DNA of 64,000 nucleotides, taken from contig NZ_CP029427.2 in assembly GCF_002266465.3 (NCBI RefSeq), positions 2,854,501 through 2,918,500 of the forward strand. Direction: 5' to 3'. Below, piece by piece: positions 1 to 9,308 of this stretch; the stretch's first letter is position 1, and each line of letters starts with the position of its first letter. Source of the stretch: Bradyrhizobium symbiodeficiens. Lineage in GTDB: Bacteria; Pseudomonadota; Alphaproteobacteria; Rhizobiales; Xanthobacteraceae. The position numbers were made by a program, and so were the translations under genes. The notes under the pieces were generated by a model. That model did not search any database. It saw only the letters and a program-made list of their open reading frames with translations, and was not told the DNA's origin.

Positions 1-717
1 ATGCAGCGCCATGCCGACGGTGCCGAGGCAGACACCGCACAGCCAGGCGCCATAGAGCGCTTCAGTGCGGGCCTCGCGGTCGTCGCTTTTGACGGCAATG
101 GCGGGTAGGGCGCGTGCCAGCGCGCGGATGGCTTCTTCCGCCATCAGCGACGTGACGGGATTGGTGTCGCGCGCATAAAGCGCTTCGACTGCGTGGGCGA
201 TGGCATTGATGCCCGATGTTGCGGCCAGACTTGCCGGCAGCGTCAGGGTGACGTCGACATCGTAGATCACGGTCTCCGGCAATATCGCCGCATCGCGCAC
301 CATGGTCTTCAGGCCGTTCTCGGTCTGGCCGACGATCGGCGTCATCTCCGAGCCGGCATAGGTGGTGGGAATGCAGAGCTGGTTGATTCCGGTGCGCAAG
401 GCCAGCGCCTTGCCGAGACCCGTGGTCGAGCCGCCGCCGAGCGAGACGACGCAGTCGGCCTCGCATGCCTTCATCGCCGCGAGCGCGCGCTCGGTGACCT
501 CGACCGGCGTGTGCATGGTGGCGCCGGCAAAGATGCCGGCATAGAGCGGGCCGAGCGTGGAACCGAGGCTCTTGCCCTGCGCTTCCTGCTGCGGCGTCGT
601 CAGCACCAGCGCGCGCTTGCCCCCCAGCCGTTCCACCTCGGCCTTGGCGGAGCCAAGCGTTCCGCTGCCGAACACGACGCGGCAGGGCAGGCTTTCAAAG
701 GTGAACGAACCGATCAT
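1..717 (-). CDS. Maleylacetate reductase, 3' part outside window
   Basis: Iron-containing alcohol-dehydrogenase-like fold. Maleylacetate reductase converts maleylacetate to 3-oxoadipate with NAD(P)H, a late step of chlorocatechol, hydroxyquinol and resorcinol degradation. The first 239 codons are present and read MIGSFTFESLPCRVVFGSGT at the N-terminus. The nucleotide-binding loop SLGGGSTTGLGKA lies near residues 92-104 and PTTYAGSEMTP near 118-128, both typical of this family rather than of general alcohol dehydrogenases. The ATG at 717 overlaps the stop of the upstream Dabb gene as ATGA, so the two are probably translationally coupled. The divergent LysR gene may regulate them. The gene runs off the left edge, so the metal-binding histidines cannot all be checked. 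Confidence 0.88.
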   Translation of the reverse strand, partial: MIGSFTFESLPCRVVFGSGTLGSAKAEVERLGGKRALVLTTPQQEAQGKSLGSTLGPLYAGIFAGATMHTPVEVTERALAAMKACEADCVVSLGGGSTTGLGKALALRTGINQLCIPTTYAGSEMTPIVGQTENGLKTMVRDAAILPETVIYDVDVTLTLPASLAATSGINAIAHAVEALYARDTNPVTSLMAEEAIRALARALPAIAVKSDDREARTEALYGAWLCGVCLGTVGMALH

Positions 718-1037
718 GCGCCGGTCTCTTTGATGGGATAATCGACCTGGAAGCGCCCGATCCGCAAGTCGCCCAACGCTTCGCGGACGCGCAAATGTTC
801 AGGGTGGGTTGCATAGGCCGAAAGCGCGGCCTGGTCGGTGAATTCGGAGAACAGCACCACGTCGCAGGCATAGTCGACAGCGCTGACGTCAACGCCAACC
901 TCGATATGGGTGAGGCCGTCGATCCGGCCCTTGAGGCCCTCGAACAGGGTTTTGACCTTGATCCGGGCGGTGGCGCGCTCCTCAGGGGTCTCCCCGCGCA
1001 GCCGCCACATCACGATGTGCCTGATCGGGCCCGACAT
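714..1037 (-). CDS. Dabb (stress-responsive A/B barrel) domain protein
   Basis: A 107-residue protein beginning MSGPIRHIVMWRLRGETPEE, with the HIVMW start strand and the alternating hydrophobic pattern of dimeric alpha-beta barrel (Dabb) proteins. Members of this fold are small cytoplasmic enzymes or accessory proteins, several of them in aromatic catabolism. The function here is inferred only from its coupling to maleylacetate reductase. The start at 1037 is preferred because AGGAAATCAGGAA lies just before it; longer frames upstream read into the divergent promoter. Confidence 0.75.
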   Translation of the reverse strand: MSGPIRHIVMWRLRGETPEERATARIKVKTLFEGLKGRIDGLTHIEVGVDVSAVDYACDVVLFSEFTDQAALSAYATHPEHLRVREALGDLRIGRFQVDYPIKETGA

Positions 1038-1083
1038 TTCCTGATTTCCTCGCCTGCTATCTTGCTTGTGTTGCGGCCATTTT

Positions 1084-1124
1084 GACTTGCGGGATACGGA
1101 AATAAAGGTCAATAATCGCAAGTC
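1084..1124. promoter_or_regulatory. Candidate LysR operator between divergent genes
   Basis: The 108-bp gap between the Dabb gene and the LysR gene contains an 8-bp perfect inverted repeat, GACTTGCG (1084-1091) and CGCAAGTC (1117-1124). A second nested pair is TTGAC (1082-1086) and GTCAA (1108-1112). LysR-type regulators commonly bind such dyads in the gap shared with their target. The assignment is inference from position and symmetry. Confidence 0.4.
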
Positions 1125-1145
1125 TCTTTTCCAGAAAGTGGAAAA

Positions 1146-2069
1146 ATGGATCGGTTGCTGCAACTGGAAGTCTTCGCCAAGACGGCCGAGCTCGGCAGCC
1201 TGTCCAAGGCAGCCGAAGCCTTGCGCATGTCGAATGCGGCTGCGAGCCGCACCCTCAGCGCGCTCGAGGAGCGCCTCGCGGTCCGGCTGATCGAGCGCAA
1301 CACCCGCCGGCTGTGGTTGACGGAAGCCGGGCAGGAGCTGTTGAACCGCTGCGGCCCCGTGCTGAGCGAATTGGCCGAAGCCGAGGACATCGTCAGCGAT
1401 CGCGCGCTGTCACCGCAGGGTACGCTGCGCGTCACGAGCTCGCTGTCGTTTGCGGTGATTTATCTCGCGCCGATGCTACCGGCCTTCCGTGCGCGTTATC
1501 CGAAGCTCAACATGCAGATCACGACTGCCAACCGCTACCCTGATTTCATCGAGGCCGGCATCGACGTGGCGATCCGGACGCGCGAGCAGGAACCGGATTC
1601 GAACATCATCGTCCGCCGCATCGGCCAGATGCGCCGCGTGCTCGCGGCCGCACCATCCTATCTCGAAAGCTGCGCCGGGCCGGAGCAACCCGCCGATCTC
1701 GCGCGTCACAACATGCTGGTCTACAATCTCGCCAACGATCCCTATTCGCTGCGCTTGCGCAAAGGCCATGGCGCGCAGACCGTCCGCATCACGCCGACGC
1801 TCGACAGCAACGACGGTCAGGTCATCCGAGGCGCGGCGCTGGCGGGTCTCGGCATCCTCATCCAGCCTCTCTACATCGTGCAGAGCGACATCGCGGCGGG
1901 CCGTCTCGTTCCGGTCCTGATGGACTGGGAGCTGCCGCTGCTTACCATGAACATCGCCTATCAGAACCGCGCCGGCCTGCCCGCCAAGATCAGGGTATTT
2001 TCCGACTTCCTGGTCAGCCACATCCGCGAGCATTCTGAGCCGGGGATCTGGATCGACGCGGCGAAGTGA
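1146..2069 (+). CDS. LysR-family transcriptional regulator
   Basis: A 307-residue protein of typical LysR length. The N-terminal winged helix-turn-helix is at about residues 1-60 (LGSLSKAAEALRMSNAAASR followed by LEERLAVRLIER). The effector-binding domain follows from about residue 90 (LRVTSSLSFAVIYLAPMLPA). It is divergent from the Dabb/maleylacetate reductase pair and probably controls it in response to an aromatic intermediate. The effector cannot be read from sequence. Confidence 0.9.
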   Translation: MDRLLQLEVFAKTAELGSLSKAAEALRMSNAAASRTLSALEERLAVRLIERNTRRLWLTEAGQELLNRCGPVLSELAEAEDIVSDRALSPQGTLRVTSSLSFAVIYLAPMLPAFRARYPKLNMQITTANRYPDFIEAGIDVAIRTREQEPDSNIIVRRIGQMRRVLAAAPSYLESCAGPEQPADLARHNMLVYNLANDPYSLRLRKGHGAQTVRITPTLDSNDGQVIRGAALAGLGILIQPLYIVQSDIAAGRLVPVLMDWELPLLTMNIAYQNRAGLPAKIRVFSDFLVSHIREHSEPGIWIDAAK

Positions 2070-2127
2070 GCGGGAGAAGCTCAGGCGTAGCGATCGCGGC
2101 GGGCGAGCCAGGCGGGCAGGCCGTAGA

Positions 2128-3663
2128 TCAAAGCGCCGAACGCGGGCTCGGTTGCGCAGATGAAACCGCCGATGGAAATTTGCTTGCGAGGGCGCGCATC
2201 TTGGGCTGCACGCGCGAGCCGTCGATCACCTCGAGCCGGCCGCAGCGGTTCAGGGTATGCAGCTTCCTGCCGGGCCATAGCGGTCCGGGCTTCAGCGTGT
2301 GGCGGACGATCTGCTTGAACGTCATCGGCGACAGTTCGACCACTTCCGCCAGCCCGAGCGCCGCGCCGTATCCGTCGGTACAGTTCTGCACCGGTCGCCA
2401 CAGTCTGCCGTTCATGGTGATCAGATTCCCCGCCGGCCGCGTGCTGGCGCGGTCGATCAGGACCGGGTTGCTGGCATGGGGCACCCAAGGACCAAGGAGA
2501 TGCTCGGCGTAATAGATCGCCAGCGAATCCGAATAACCGCCGGTTCCGTCTCGCCAGGCGCCGAACAGATAATGCAGGCCGTTGTGCTGCGTGATCGTCA
2601 CGTCCGCAAGTTCGAGGCCTGACAGCAGCGTTGCATGCCGCTCCCATTTGTCCGGAAACCGGACGCATTTGTAGAGGGCGACGTCCCCGTGGGTTGAACT
2701 CTCCGGGATCATCCACAACTCGCCGCCGTCTTCGATCAGAAAGGGATAGGAGAGGTGCCAGGGCTCTTCCAGCACGGGCACCGCTTTTCCCGCTGGGCCG
2801 GCGTCATTGAACTCGATGGCGGAAATGATGCCCTTGCCGATACGATGATCGAGATCTTCGAAGAAGACGAATGTTCGTCCCTGCCACGTGACGGGAAAGG
2901 GATCGGCATAGAAGTGATTGCCGGGATCTCCAAGAACGTTCCAGCGCGGCCCGGACAGGTCACCGGTCTGCCAAATGCCTGCGCCGTCGTTGAAGCGCCA
3001 CCCGATATGCCAATGCGGGGCGTAGCAGCAGAGGCGATAGATTTCCTTGGCGATCGAGACAGCAAGGCCGCGCGCGACATAGGCTGCGGGTCGTCGGCCC
3101 GCGCCGTTTGCGGTGGAACGCGCCAGCTGCGGCACAATGCGCGGCCGTCCCGACAGGATTGCCGCGACCATCGTGAGCGTTCGCGCCATGACGGTTTCGA
3201 GCGCGCCGCTCAAGCCGGCGGCAATTTCTCCGGATGGATGGCCGCTATCGACGAGCGAACCGTCGACCTCGTTGACGATGTCGATCACCGGCAGGTCGCC
3301 GGCGAGAATCGCGGCGAGGGCGGCGTTTTCGCCGGAAACTCCGTTGAACAGCGGACGGAGATATAGCTTTGCGGAGCTGTTCGGGTCGCGCGCACCATTG
3401 GTGAAGTCGACGATCACGTCGGCGGTCCCGGTCCGACCCTGCGTCGATTCCGGAACGACGTGCAGCCTGCTGGCGCCGCTGTGTTTGCCCTTGTGCAACA
3501 CCACACGTTCCAGCTCGAACAGGGTGTCCAAGCCTGTGGGGCGCGGCTCCGCAGTCGCCGTCCACGCGATTTGAACCGGAATTTCCCGGCCGTCGATCAA
3601 CAGCGTGTCGCGGCTCATCCACCGCCGCGCATGCTCACGTTCACAGCGAAACTCGATGATCAT
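2128..3663 (-). CDS. GINT1-type beta-propeller protein of polysaccharide synthesis
   Basis: A 511-residue protein whose C-terminal half carries the signature of the five-bladed propeller domain found in glucosamine inositolphosphorylceramide transferase-like proteins and some formyltransferase fusions: YADPFPV near residue 250, WHLSYPFLIEDGGELWMIPE near 300 and a repeated WxxH pattern. The N-terminal part (1-230) resembles the partner region of such proteins, but no formyltransferase motif is visible. It is followed by GT4 and flippase genes on the same strand, which fits a role in capsule, EPS or LPS decoration. The last 16 codons (FPSAVSS... to the stop at 2128) have poor codon usage. A +/-1 shift near 2176-2181 would give an alternative, typical-looking C-terminus ending at 2081. 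Confidence 0.65.
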   Translation of the reverse strand: MIIEFRCEREHARRWMSRDTLLIDGREIPVQIAWTATAEPRPTGLDTLFELERVVLHKGKHSGASRLHVVPESTQGRTGTADVIVDFTNGARDPNSSAKLYLRPLFNGVSGENAALAAILAGDLPVIDIVNEVDGSLVDSGHPSGEIAAGLSGALETVMARTLTMVAAILSGRPRIVPQLARSTANGAGRRPAAYVARGLAVSIAKEIYRLCCYAPHWHIGWRFNDGAGIWQTGDLSGPRWNVLGDPGNHFYADPFPVTWQGRTFVFFEDLDHRIGKGIISAIEFNDAGPAGKAVPVLEEPWHLSYPFLIEDGGELWMIPESSTHGDVALYKCVRFPDKWERHATLLSGLELADVTITQHNGLHYLFGAWRDGTGGYSDSLAIYYAEHLLGPWVPHASNPVLIDRASTRPAGNLITMNGRLWRPVQNCTDGYGAALGLAEVVELSPMTFKQIVRHTLKPGPLWPGRKLHTLNRCGRLEVIDGSRVQPKMRALASKFPSAVSSAQPSPRSAL

Positions 3664-3692
3664 GTCGAGCCAATCTATTCCAACTTATCAGG

Positions 3693-4868
3693 TCAAATGA
3701 CCTGGCTGAGAATCCGGACGTATTCCTCCACCATGGCATCTACCGAATAGCGCAGCCGCAGGCCTTTGGCGTTTTGTCGCAGATCGTCGCGTAAATGTTG
3801 GTCCGTCAGCAGCGTGGAGACGACTGCAGAGAGCTTCGCATGATCGGAAGCATCGACGAAAAGAGCCGTCGGCCTTCCTTCGTAGGACAGCACTTCGCGC
3901 AAGACGGGAAGGTCGGTGACGACGGAGGGAACACCGGCGTTCGCAGCCTCGACCGCGGCCAGACCGAAGGTCTCGGCCTGTGTCGGGAATACGAACACGT
4001 CGAGGCCGGCAAGAAAGTCCGCCATCCGTCTGGGGGGAATTTCCCCGAGCAGATGCAGCCTGTCCGACACCTTCAATTCATTCGCCAGCAGCTTCAGCCG
4101 GGCCTCGTCGGCACCCTGGCCGGCGAGCGCGAGATGCCAGGACGGTTGATCCGGCAACAGACGTATCGCCAGGTCGAGACGCTTGTGCGGATGCAGCCGC
4201 GCTGCGCAGCCAAGCAATATGCGATCCGGCGGCAGGTTGAACTTTTGTCGTGCAGCATCCTTCGACAGCGTAAGGGCCTTGTCATCGAAGCCGTGCGGGA
4301 CATGCACCATGCGCGACCGGTAGGCTGCGGGATAGCGCGAATATTCGCGCTCCATGTCCTGCGAATTGAGCGTGATGCGGTCAAAGAAGCCGACGCTACC
4401 CATCACGATGTCGGCTGTGCGAACCGGCCAGCTCATCGACAATGCGGATGAAACCTGGTTGGCGACGACAGGTGCGCGGCTGACGAGGCGCGTCACGCCG
4501 CCGCCGATGACATTGCCGAAATGCTGAAAGGTCAGGACGGCGTCCGGCTTGACGGTGCTGATATGACGGCCGAGTGTCCACAGCATCCGCAGCAGGGCCA
4601 TCGGATTGCCGGGGCGGCTCGGCGCGCAATAGAGCGTATCGGGCGGCTCGTCGAAGGAATCCGATTTGCGGAAGAAGAAGAGATTGGTGACGCGATAGCC
4701 GCGCTCGGTCAGCCCGGCGCCGAGCAGCCTGGAGATCTCCTGCGCACCGGCGTTCTCGGCCTGGGTCTGGGCGAGAAGCACGTGCAGCTTTCGTTCGCTG
4801 CCGTTCGACCGCGCGGGTGCCGTCGCGGTCGTCTCGCCCAATTCCTTGTTCGGCTGATAGTGGAGCAC
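3693..4868 (-). CDS. Glycosyltransferase family 4
   Basis: A 391-residue GT-B fold glycosyltransferase. The C-terminal domain has the nucleotide-sugar-binding region LLGCAARLHPHKRLDLAIRL (around residue 220) and the EX7E-type stretch VFPTQAETFGLAAVEAANAG (around 295-315), characteristic of GT4 retaining enzymes. The N-terminal acceptor domain contains HVPHGFDD and the GxxxE-type loop. It acts at the cytoplasmic face of the membrane, adding sugars to a lipid-linked glycan. It ends 29 bp before the propeller gene, so they are probably co-transcribed. Sugar specificity is unknown. Confidence 0.9.
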   Translation of the reverse strand: MLHYQPNKELGETTATAPARSNGSERKLHVLLAQTQAENAGAQEISRLLGAGLTERGYRVTNLFFFRKSDSFDEPPDTLYCAPSRPGNPMALLRMLWTLGRHISTVKPDAVLTFQHFGNVIGGGVTRLVSRAPVVANQVSSALSMSWPVRTADIVMGSVGFFDRITLNSQDMEREYSRYPAAYRSRMVHVPHGFDDKALTLSKDAARQKFNLPPDRILLGCAARLHPHKRLDLAIRLLPDQPSWHLALAGQGADEARLKLLANELKVSDRLHLLGEIPPRRMADFLAGLDVFVFPTQAETFGLAAVEAANAGVPSVVTDLPVLREVLSYEGRPTALFVDASDHAKLSAVVSTLLTDQHLRDDLRQNAKGLRLRYSVDAMVEEYVRILSQVI

Positions 4869-4906
4869 CGATCCCGACCCGCTAAAGAAACGAAATCTTC
4901 ACCTTC

Positions 4907-4967
4907 TTAACTCCGTACCTATCATGCGGGCTTCGCGTGGACACCGACTAGCAACAAACGGAGTTAA
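4907..4967. repeat. 10-bp perfect inverted repeat upstream of the GT4 gene
   Basis: TTAACTCCGT at 4907-4916 and its exact reverse complement ACGGAGTTAA at 4958-4967 flank 41 bp in the 236-bp gap between the flippase and the glycosyltransferase, 40-100 bp before the glycosyltransferase start. The length and position suit a pair of operator half-sites, but no known regulator consensus is recognised. Confidence 0.35.
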
Positions 4968-5104
4968 TGCCAGGCCTGGCCGTCGACATCGTTCCCGCAG
5001 CCATTTCACCGGTTCCCGGATGCGGCGTAGCGAGCACGTTAACTAACCGATCCTGCGCGGCCGGCGCGTGATCGCGAACCGCCGCGGGACGGTGTGATCG
5101 ACGC

Positions 5105-6451
5105 CTAGTCGCTGGAGTCGGCGCCGCGCACTGCATAATTGCCTCGTTTCAAGGCGGAGAAGCGCAACAGCACGAGGATCGAGGGATCGACTCCTGTTCG
5201 CCGGCGGCAGAGGACGTTCAGGGCAATGGTCGCAAGCGCCAGCGACACGGTGGCCGAAATCGCCGCGCCAAGCAGGCCGAGCCAGGGAATGAGGATGAGA
5301 AACCCCACGAGCCGCAACGCGACGTTGGCGGCAACGACGGGAACATAGATTCGCTCATGGCCGGTCAGTTGCAGGATCGCAGCGGACGGGCCGCCTGCAG
5401 CCTGGATGGCCGTCCCGATTGCGAGCACGATCAAGACCGAGTGCTGTGTGGTGAAATGAGGTCCAAACAGGTTGAGGAGATAGGGGCCGCCGATCCAGAT
5501 CGTGGCGAGCCCCGCGGCCACGCATAATGCGGTCACCTCCGCCATCAGCCGCAAGGTTCGCCCGAACTCCTGGTGGTTCTTGCTGAAATACAGCGACGGA
5601 AGCCGGCGGGCTCCGAACGTGTACAGCGCCGCAGACAGCATGGCGAAGATGTTGGCGAGGCGCGATGCGGCAAAGTAGATTCCGGCGGTCACCGGATCCA
5701 GCATCCAATACACCAGAATGACGTCGAAATACTGGTTCGCGGCCTCGAGGATGGACGCAAGCCAGAAGTGAAGGGCGCTCGAGCGCCAGCGGGACGTCTC
5801 GGAGCGCGCCGCCGTACCACGCAAATCCGGCAGCACGCGCGCGATCGAAACGATTTGCGCAATCAGGCCGGCCGACATGGCAATGGTCATCACCGCGAAC
5901 AACTCGGCGGGATCGAGTTGCCGATGACCGAGCAGCATGGCGAGCAGAAACAGGACGACGATGACTCGCCAGAAGAACTCGCGATTTCCCTCGCCCATGA
6001 GAATGCTCACCAGCGAGCGGGCGACCTGACTGCCGAGCATCACGCCTGCACTCACGGCCGTGTAGGCCGCTACTGCAAGGATGAGCACCCACCAGTCGCC
6101 TCTCAGGCCAGCCACGATGGCAATGCCGAGGATGACAACCAGCATGGCAACGGAAGTGATCTTGACGCTGGATTGGAGGACGCCTTTGATGAGGTCCGGC
6201 CTGTCACCGACCTGATACTCGTTCAGGAACCGCACCAGCAACGATTCCTGACCGACCAGTCCCACGACGGCGGCGATCTGAGCGACCGAAAGCCAGGTCG
6301 CAAAGATGCCGAAGCCGTCGGGCGACATCGTTCGTGCCGCCAGCGAGAACACCGCAAATGCCAGCGCGCCGCTACCAACCTTGAGCAGGATGGTCCCGAC
6401 GACCCCGCGCGTGACGTCGCGCCGCATGAGCTGGAGGATGGATTTGATCAT
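5105..6451 (-). CDS. Polysaccharide flippase (Wzx/MATE-like)
   Basis: A 448-residue polytopic membrane protein with many hydrophobic segments and the usual N-terminus of oligosaccharide flippases (GSGALAFAVFSLAARTMSPD near residue 26, then FGIFATW). These proteins flip lipid-linked oligosaccharide repeat units across the inner membrane. It precedes the GT4 and propeller genes on the same strand, forming a polysaccharide operon. The start is the ATG at 6451; no strong ribosome binding site is seen immediately before it. Confidence 0.85.
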   Translation of the reverse strand: MIKSILQLMRRDVTRGVVGTILLKVGSGALAFAVFSLAARTMSPDGFGIFATWLSVAQIAAVVGLVGQESLLVRFLNEYQVGDRPDLIKGVLQSSVKITSVAMLVVILGIAIVAGLRGDWWVLILAVAAYTAVSAGVMLGSQVARSLVSILMGEGNREFFWRVIVVLFLLAMLLGHRQLDPAELFAVMTIAMSAGLIAQIVSIARVLPDLRGTAARSETSRWRSSALHFWLASILEAANQYFDVILVYWMLDPVTAGIYFAASRLANIFAMLSAALYTFGARRLPSLYFSKNHQEFGRTLRLMAEVTALCVAAGLATIWIGGPYLLNLFGPHFTTQHSVLIVLAIGTAIQAAGGPSAAILQLTGHERIYVPVVAANVALRLVGFLILIPWLGLLGAAISATVSLALATIALNVLCRRRTGVDPSILVLLRFSALKRGNYAVRGADSSD

Positions 6452-6914
6452 GGAAGTCTAAGGAGCTGCTCTCTCCTGAAGAGACATGTTCCGATACCGG
6501 GGGCAACCTAGCATGCCGAAAAATCACGAGTGTTAATGCGAGGCATCCGGGATCTCGCCTGCGGCGTCGATATCGCGATGACGCCGGTTGCCTCACTGTG
6601 GAACATCACCGTTTCCATTGTCCCAAATAGTGCAAGGCGAGCTGAGACCGATTGAATAGCGCCGCGTCGACGGCCGGGGAATGGCGTGATCAGCCGCTTG
6701 AATGCGAAATGGCTCGCCGGGATCGACCGCAGAACCGCCGGAAGCCGGACTTTACGGAGAATTCCGAGCAAGAGGCGTGCCCGGTATCGTCTGGGCAGCC
6801 GGCTCTCCGCTTCATTAACCTCGATACCGAGAAATGATCGCGTTTGGTCCTGCGATGCGACATCAGGCCGGAGAATTGCACGTGCGACTTTGGTTGACCG
6901 TGGGAGCCTGGATC
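6452..6914. other. Non-coding gap between divergent genes
   Basis: No coding frame with family resemblance was found in this gap between the flippase and the divergent FAD oxidoreductase. It should hold both promoters. In-frame ATG codons at 6834 and 6858 could extend the oxidoreductase into it, but the extra residues do not look like part of the family. Confidence 0.4.
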
Positions 6915-8138
6915 ATGACGGCGGATGGAACTGTGGCCGAGCCGATCGACACAGCTGGTACTTCGACGATCGTTGCGGACATCGCAATCGTCGGCGGCGG
7001 CCTTGCAGGGTCGCTTGCGGCGGCCATGCTGGCGCGGGCAGGGCATCGCATCGCCCTGATCGAAAAGCGCGCGGTTCATCCGGACGAATTCCGGGTCGAA
7101 AAGATTGGCGGCCATCAACTGGAATTGTTGCGCAAGCTGGGCTTCCTCAACGCGCTCGAGAATGTCGCTTGCCGATATGATCAGGTGCTCAATATCCGGG
7201 AAGGCAAGGTGGTCGATGTCAGCGTCGGCCAGGCTTATGGATTTTCCTACGTCGATCTCGTTGCCATGGCGCGCAGCCAGATACCCGCTTCCTCCAACCT
7301 GATCGTCGACGAGGCCACTGCGATCAGTGGTGGCGGCGACGTCCAGCATCTCGAGCTGGCTTCCGGACGGCGCGTGACTGCGCGCCTCGTCGTTCTCGCC
7401 ACGGGCATGGCCGCGGCTCTCGGCTATAAACTCGGTATCAAGCGGCGGATTCTGGCCGAGCGCCATTCGGTGTCGTTCGGTTTCACGATTGCCCGTCAGG
7501 ATGGTCGCCCGTTCGATTTCGAAGCGCTGACCTGCTATGGCGAGCGCACGGCTGACGGCATCGACTATCTCAGCCTGTTTCCGGTACGCGCCGGCATGCG
7601 GGCCAATCTCTTCATGTTCCGCGACCCGACCGATCCGATCATGCGCGAGCTGCGTCGCGAGCCGGAAGCGACGGCCCTGCGTCTGCTGCCGGGATTGCGG
7701 ACCTATCTCGGCGATTTCCGCGTCATCGACCGGGTCCAGAACTGGGTGATGGATCTGACCGTTGTCGAAGGACACCTCCAACCCGGCATCGTGCTCATCG
7801 GCGATGCGTTCCAGACCAATTGTCCCGCGGCGGGGACGGGCGTCGCGCGCCTGCTGGTGGATGTCGATCGTCTGTGCACGGAATATGCGCCGAAATGGTT
7901 CGCGACCCCCGGCATGGGCCTGGAGAAGATCTCGCAGTTCTATTCCGATCGCGACAAGATCGCGGCGGATCAGCGGTCCCTCAAGATGGCGCGCTTCCGC
8001 CAGGCCCTGACGTCACGCAACGATATCGGCTGGGACGTTCGGCGCCGGTTGCACTTCCTGCGGCGCAGCCTGGCACACCGCATCGATCAAATGCATCCGG
8101 GCTGGATTGGATGGGTTCGCGGCGCCCTGCGCGCCTGA
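6915..8138 (+). CDS. FAD-dependent oxidoreductase (PHBH/geranylgeranyl-reductase-like)
   Basis: The Rossmann dinucleotide motif IAIVGGGLAGSLAAAMLARAG is followed by the ribose-binding ALIEKR. The second FAD motif, GIVLIGDAFQTNCPAAGTG, lies around residue 290 and is typical of the p-hydroxybenzoate hydroxylase-like superfamily. The substrate is unknown; the position among polysaccharide genes suggests lipid or sugar modification. The start at 6915 is chosen because GGGAG lies 8 bases before it and the FAD motif then sits near residue 22. A start at 6834 is possible. Confidence 0.75.
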   Translation: MTADGTVAEPIDTAGTSTIVADIAIVGGGLAGSLAAAMLARAGHRIALIEKRAVHPDEFRVEKIGGHQLELLRKLGFLNALENVACRYDQVLNIREGKVVDVSVGQAYGFSYVDLVAMARSQIPASSNLIVDEATAISGGGDVQHLELASGRRVTARLVVLATGMAAALGYKLGIKRRILAERHSVSFGFTIARQDGRPFDFEALTCYGERTADGIDYLSLFPVRAGMRANLFMFRDPTDPIMRELRREPEATALRLLPGLRTYLGDFRVIDRVQNWVMDLTVVEGHLQPGIVLIGDAFQTNCPAAGTGVARLLVDVDRLCTEYAPKWFATPGMGLEKISQFYSDRDKIAADQRSLKMARFRQALTSRNDIGWDVRRRLHFLRRSLAHRIDQMHPGWIGWVRGALRA

Positions 8139-8165
8139 GTTCCGCGGCCTTTCGCCTGCCGTCTT

Positions 8166-9308
8166 TCAGCGCGTGGGCGTTGGGGTGCGGGCGGGCAGGA
8201 GCCGCAAATCCGATAGCCGCTTGGCCGCCAGCTTCAGCCAGGGAGCCTGCTTCAGCGCGAACAGGGCGATGGCGCCTGCGGTGCTGCCGGCTTTCGTGAT
8301 CGCCCACATCGGAGAGGGCTGTCCGCCGAACAATTTCTTGTATGGCTCGTCACCAATGGTGAAATCGAGCATCTGATCGCCGCGCTCGATACAATCCCGC
8401 GCCACCTGCTCGAACATCAGCGCGCCCAAGGATTGGCTCTTGTATCCGGCAATATCGAAGGCGCTCATGATGATGAGGAAGCTGCCTCGATGGCAGAGGC
8501 CGAGCACGGCGGCGATCACCTCGCCGTCCATCTTCATGGCATAGAGGCGCACAAAGGCGCCGAGCCCACGAAGGGCCACGTCTGAATAGAAGCCGAAATA
8601 CTCGGGACGCTGGAGCAGATCTCCGTCGCCTTGCGCCTGAAAGCGTGGACCGCGAAGCTTCCTCATCACATCCAGGGCTTCGAGCACGGAGGCGTTGTCG
8701 TTGCAGCATGAGAAGCTCAGCGCGCCCTTCTTCTGCAGCTGACGATATTTCTTTGCGAGCTCCTTCTGATAGGAACGATCGATCGCACTGGTCCGCCATT
8801 GCTCGAACGGCGCGACGAGAACCGTCGCGTAGGCGTTGGTGTCCATCGATACGCGGCGCGACGCGGCCAGGAGGTTCTCGATCGGAAGCCGCCCGTCGGG
8901 CAGCTTGGCCATGCGGAGCAGATCGAAAGGTCGAACGAGGCGCCGAATCTCGGCGCATGCGTCCGCGTCGTCGAGCAGTTGCGAAAACACTTCCTGGTTG
9001 CAAACCGGCGCCAGATAATCGGAGACGCGGAGGTCGGCGAATTCGACGGTCCGGATCGGACCGCGCCGGATCCGGAGCAAGGGCAGCACCATCGCAAGGG
9101 CGCCCGTCGCGCGGTGGCGGACCACGACGACCAGAGGTGTCGCACCCGCATCCGAAGCGAGCCTGGTGTAGAGGCTATGCAGCCAGATCGGATGCTGGAA
9201 CGCCGTGGCGGCCGAGCGATCGAACAGCTCGGCATATTCCGGAGACAGAAAGTCGAACGCCTGCTCGATGACGATGTCGAAACTGTTGGTGAGCTTGTTC
9301 ATGCGCAA
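8166..9308 (-). CDS. GNAT-fold acyltransferase, BioF2/CelD-like
   Basis: A 380-residue protein with the tandem GNAT arrangement of BioF2-like (CelD-type) acetyltransferases. The C-terminal GNAT half includes RLYAMKMDGEVIAAVLGLCH and SLGALMFEQVARDCIERGDQ, then LDFTIGDEPYKKLFGG, a hallmark of this family. Members modify exopolysaccharide or cellulose. It converges with the FAD oxidoreductase, 27 bp stop to stop. An alternative start is the ATG at 9302. Confidence 0.78.
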   Translation of the reverse strand: MRMNKLTNSFDIVIEQAFDFLSPEYAELFDRSAATAFQHPIWLHSLYTRLASDAGATPLVVVVRHRATGALAMVLPLLRIRRGPIRTVEFADLRVSDYLAPVCNQEVFSQLLDDADACAEIRRLVRPFDLLRMAKLPDGRLPIENLLAASRRVSMDTNAYATVLVAPFEQWRTSAIDRSYQKELAKKYRQLQKKGALSFSCCNDNASVLEALDVMRKLRGPRFQAQGDGDLLQRPEYFGFYSDVALRGLGAFVRLYAMKMDGEVIAAVLGLCHRGSFLIIMSAFDIAGYKSQSLGALMFEQVARDCIERGDQMLDFTIGDEPYKKLFGGQPSPMWAITKAGSTAGAIALFALKQAPWLKLAAKRLSDLRLLPARTPTPTR

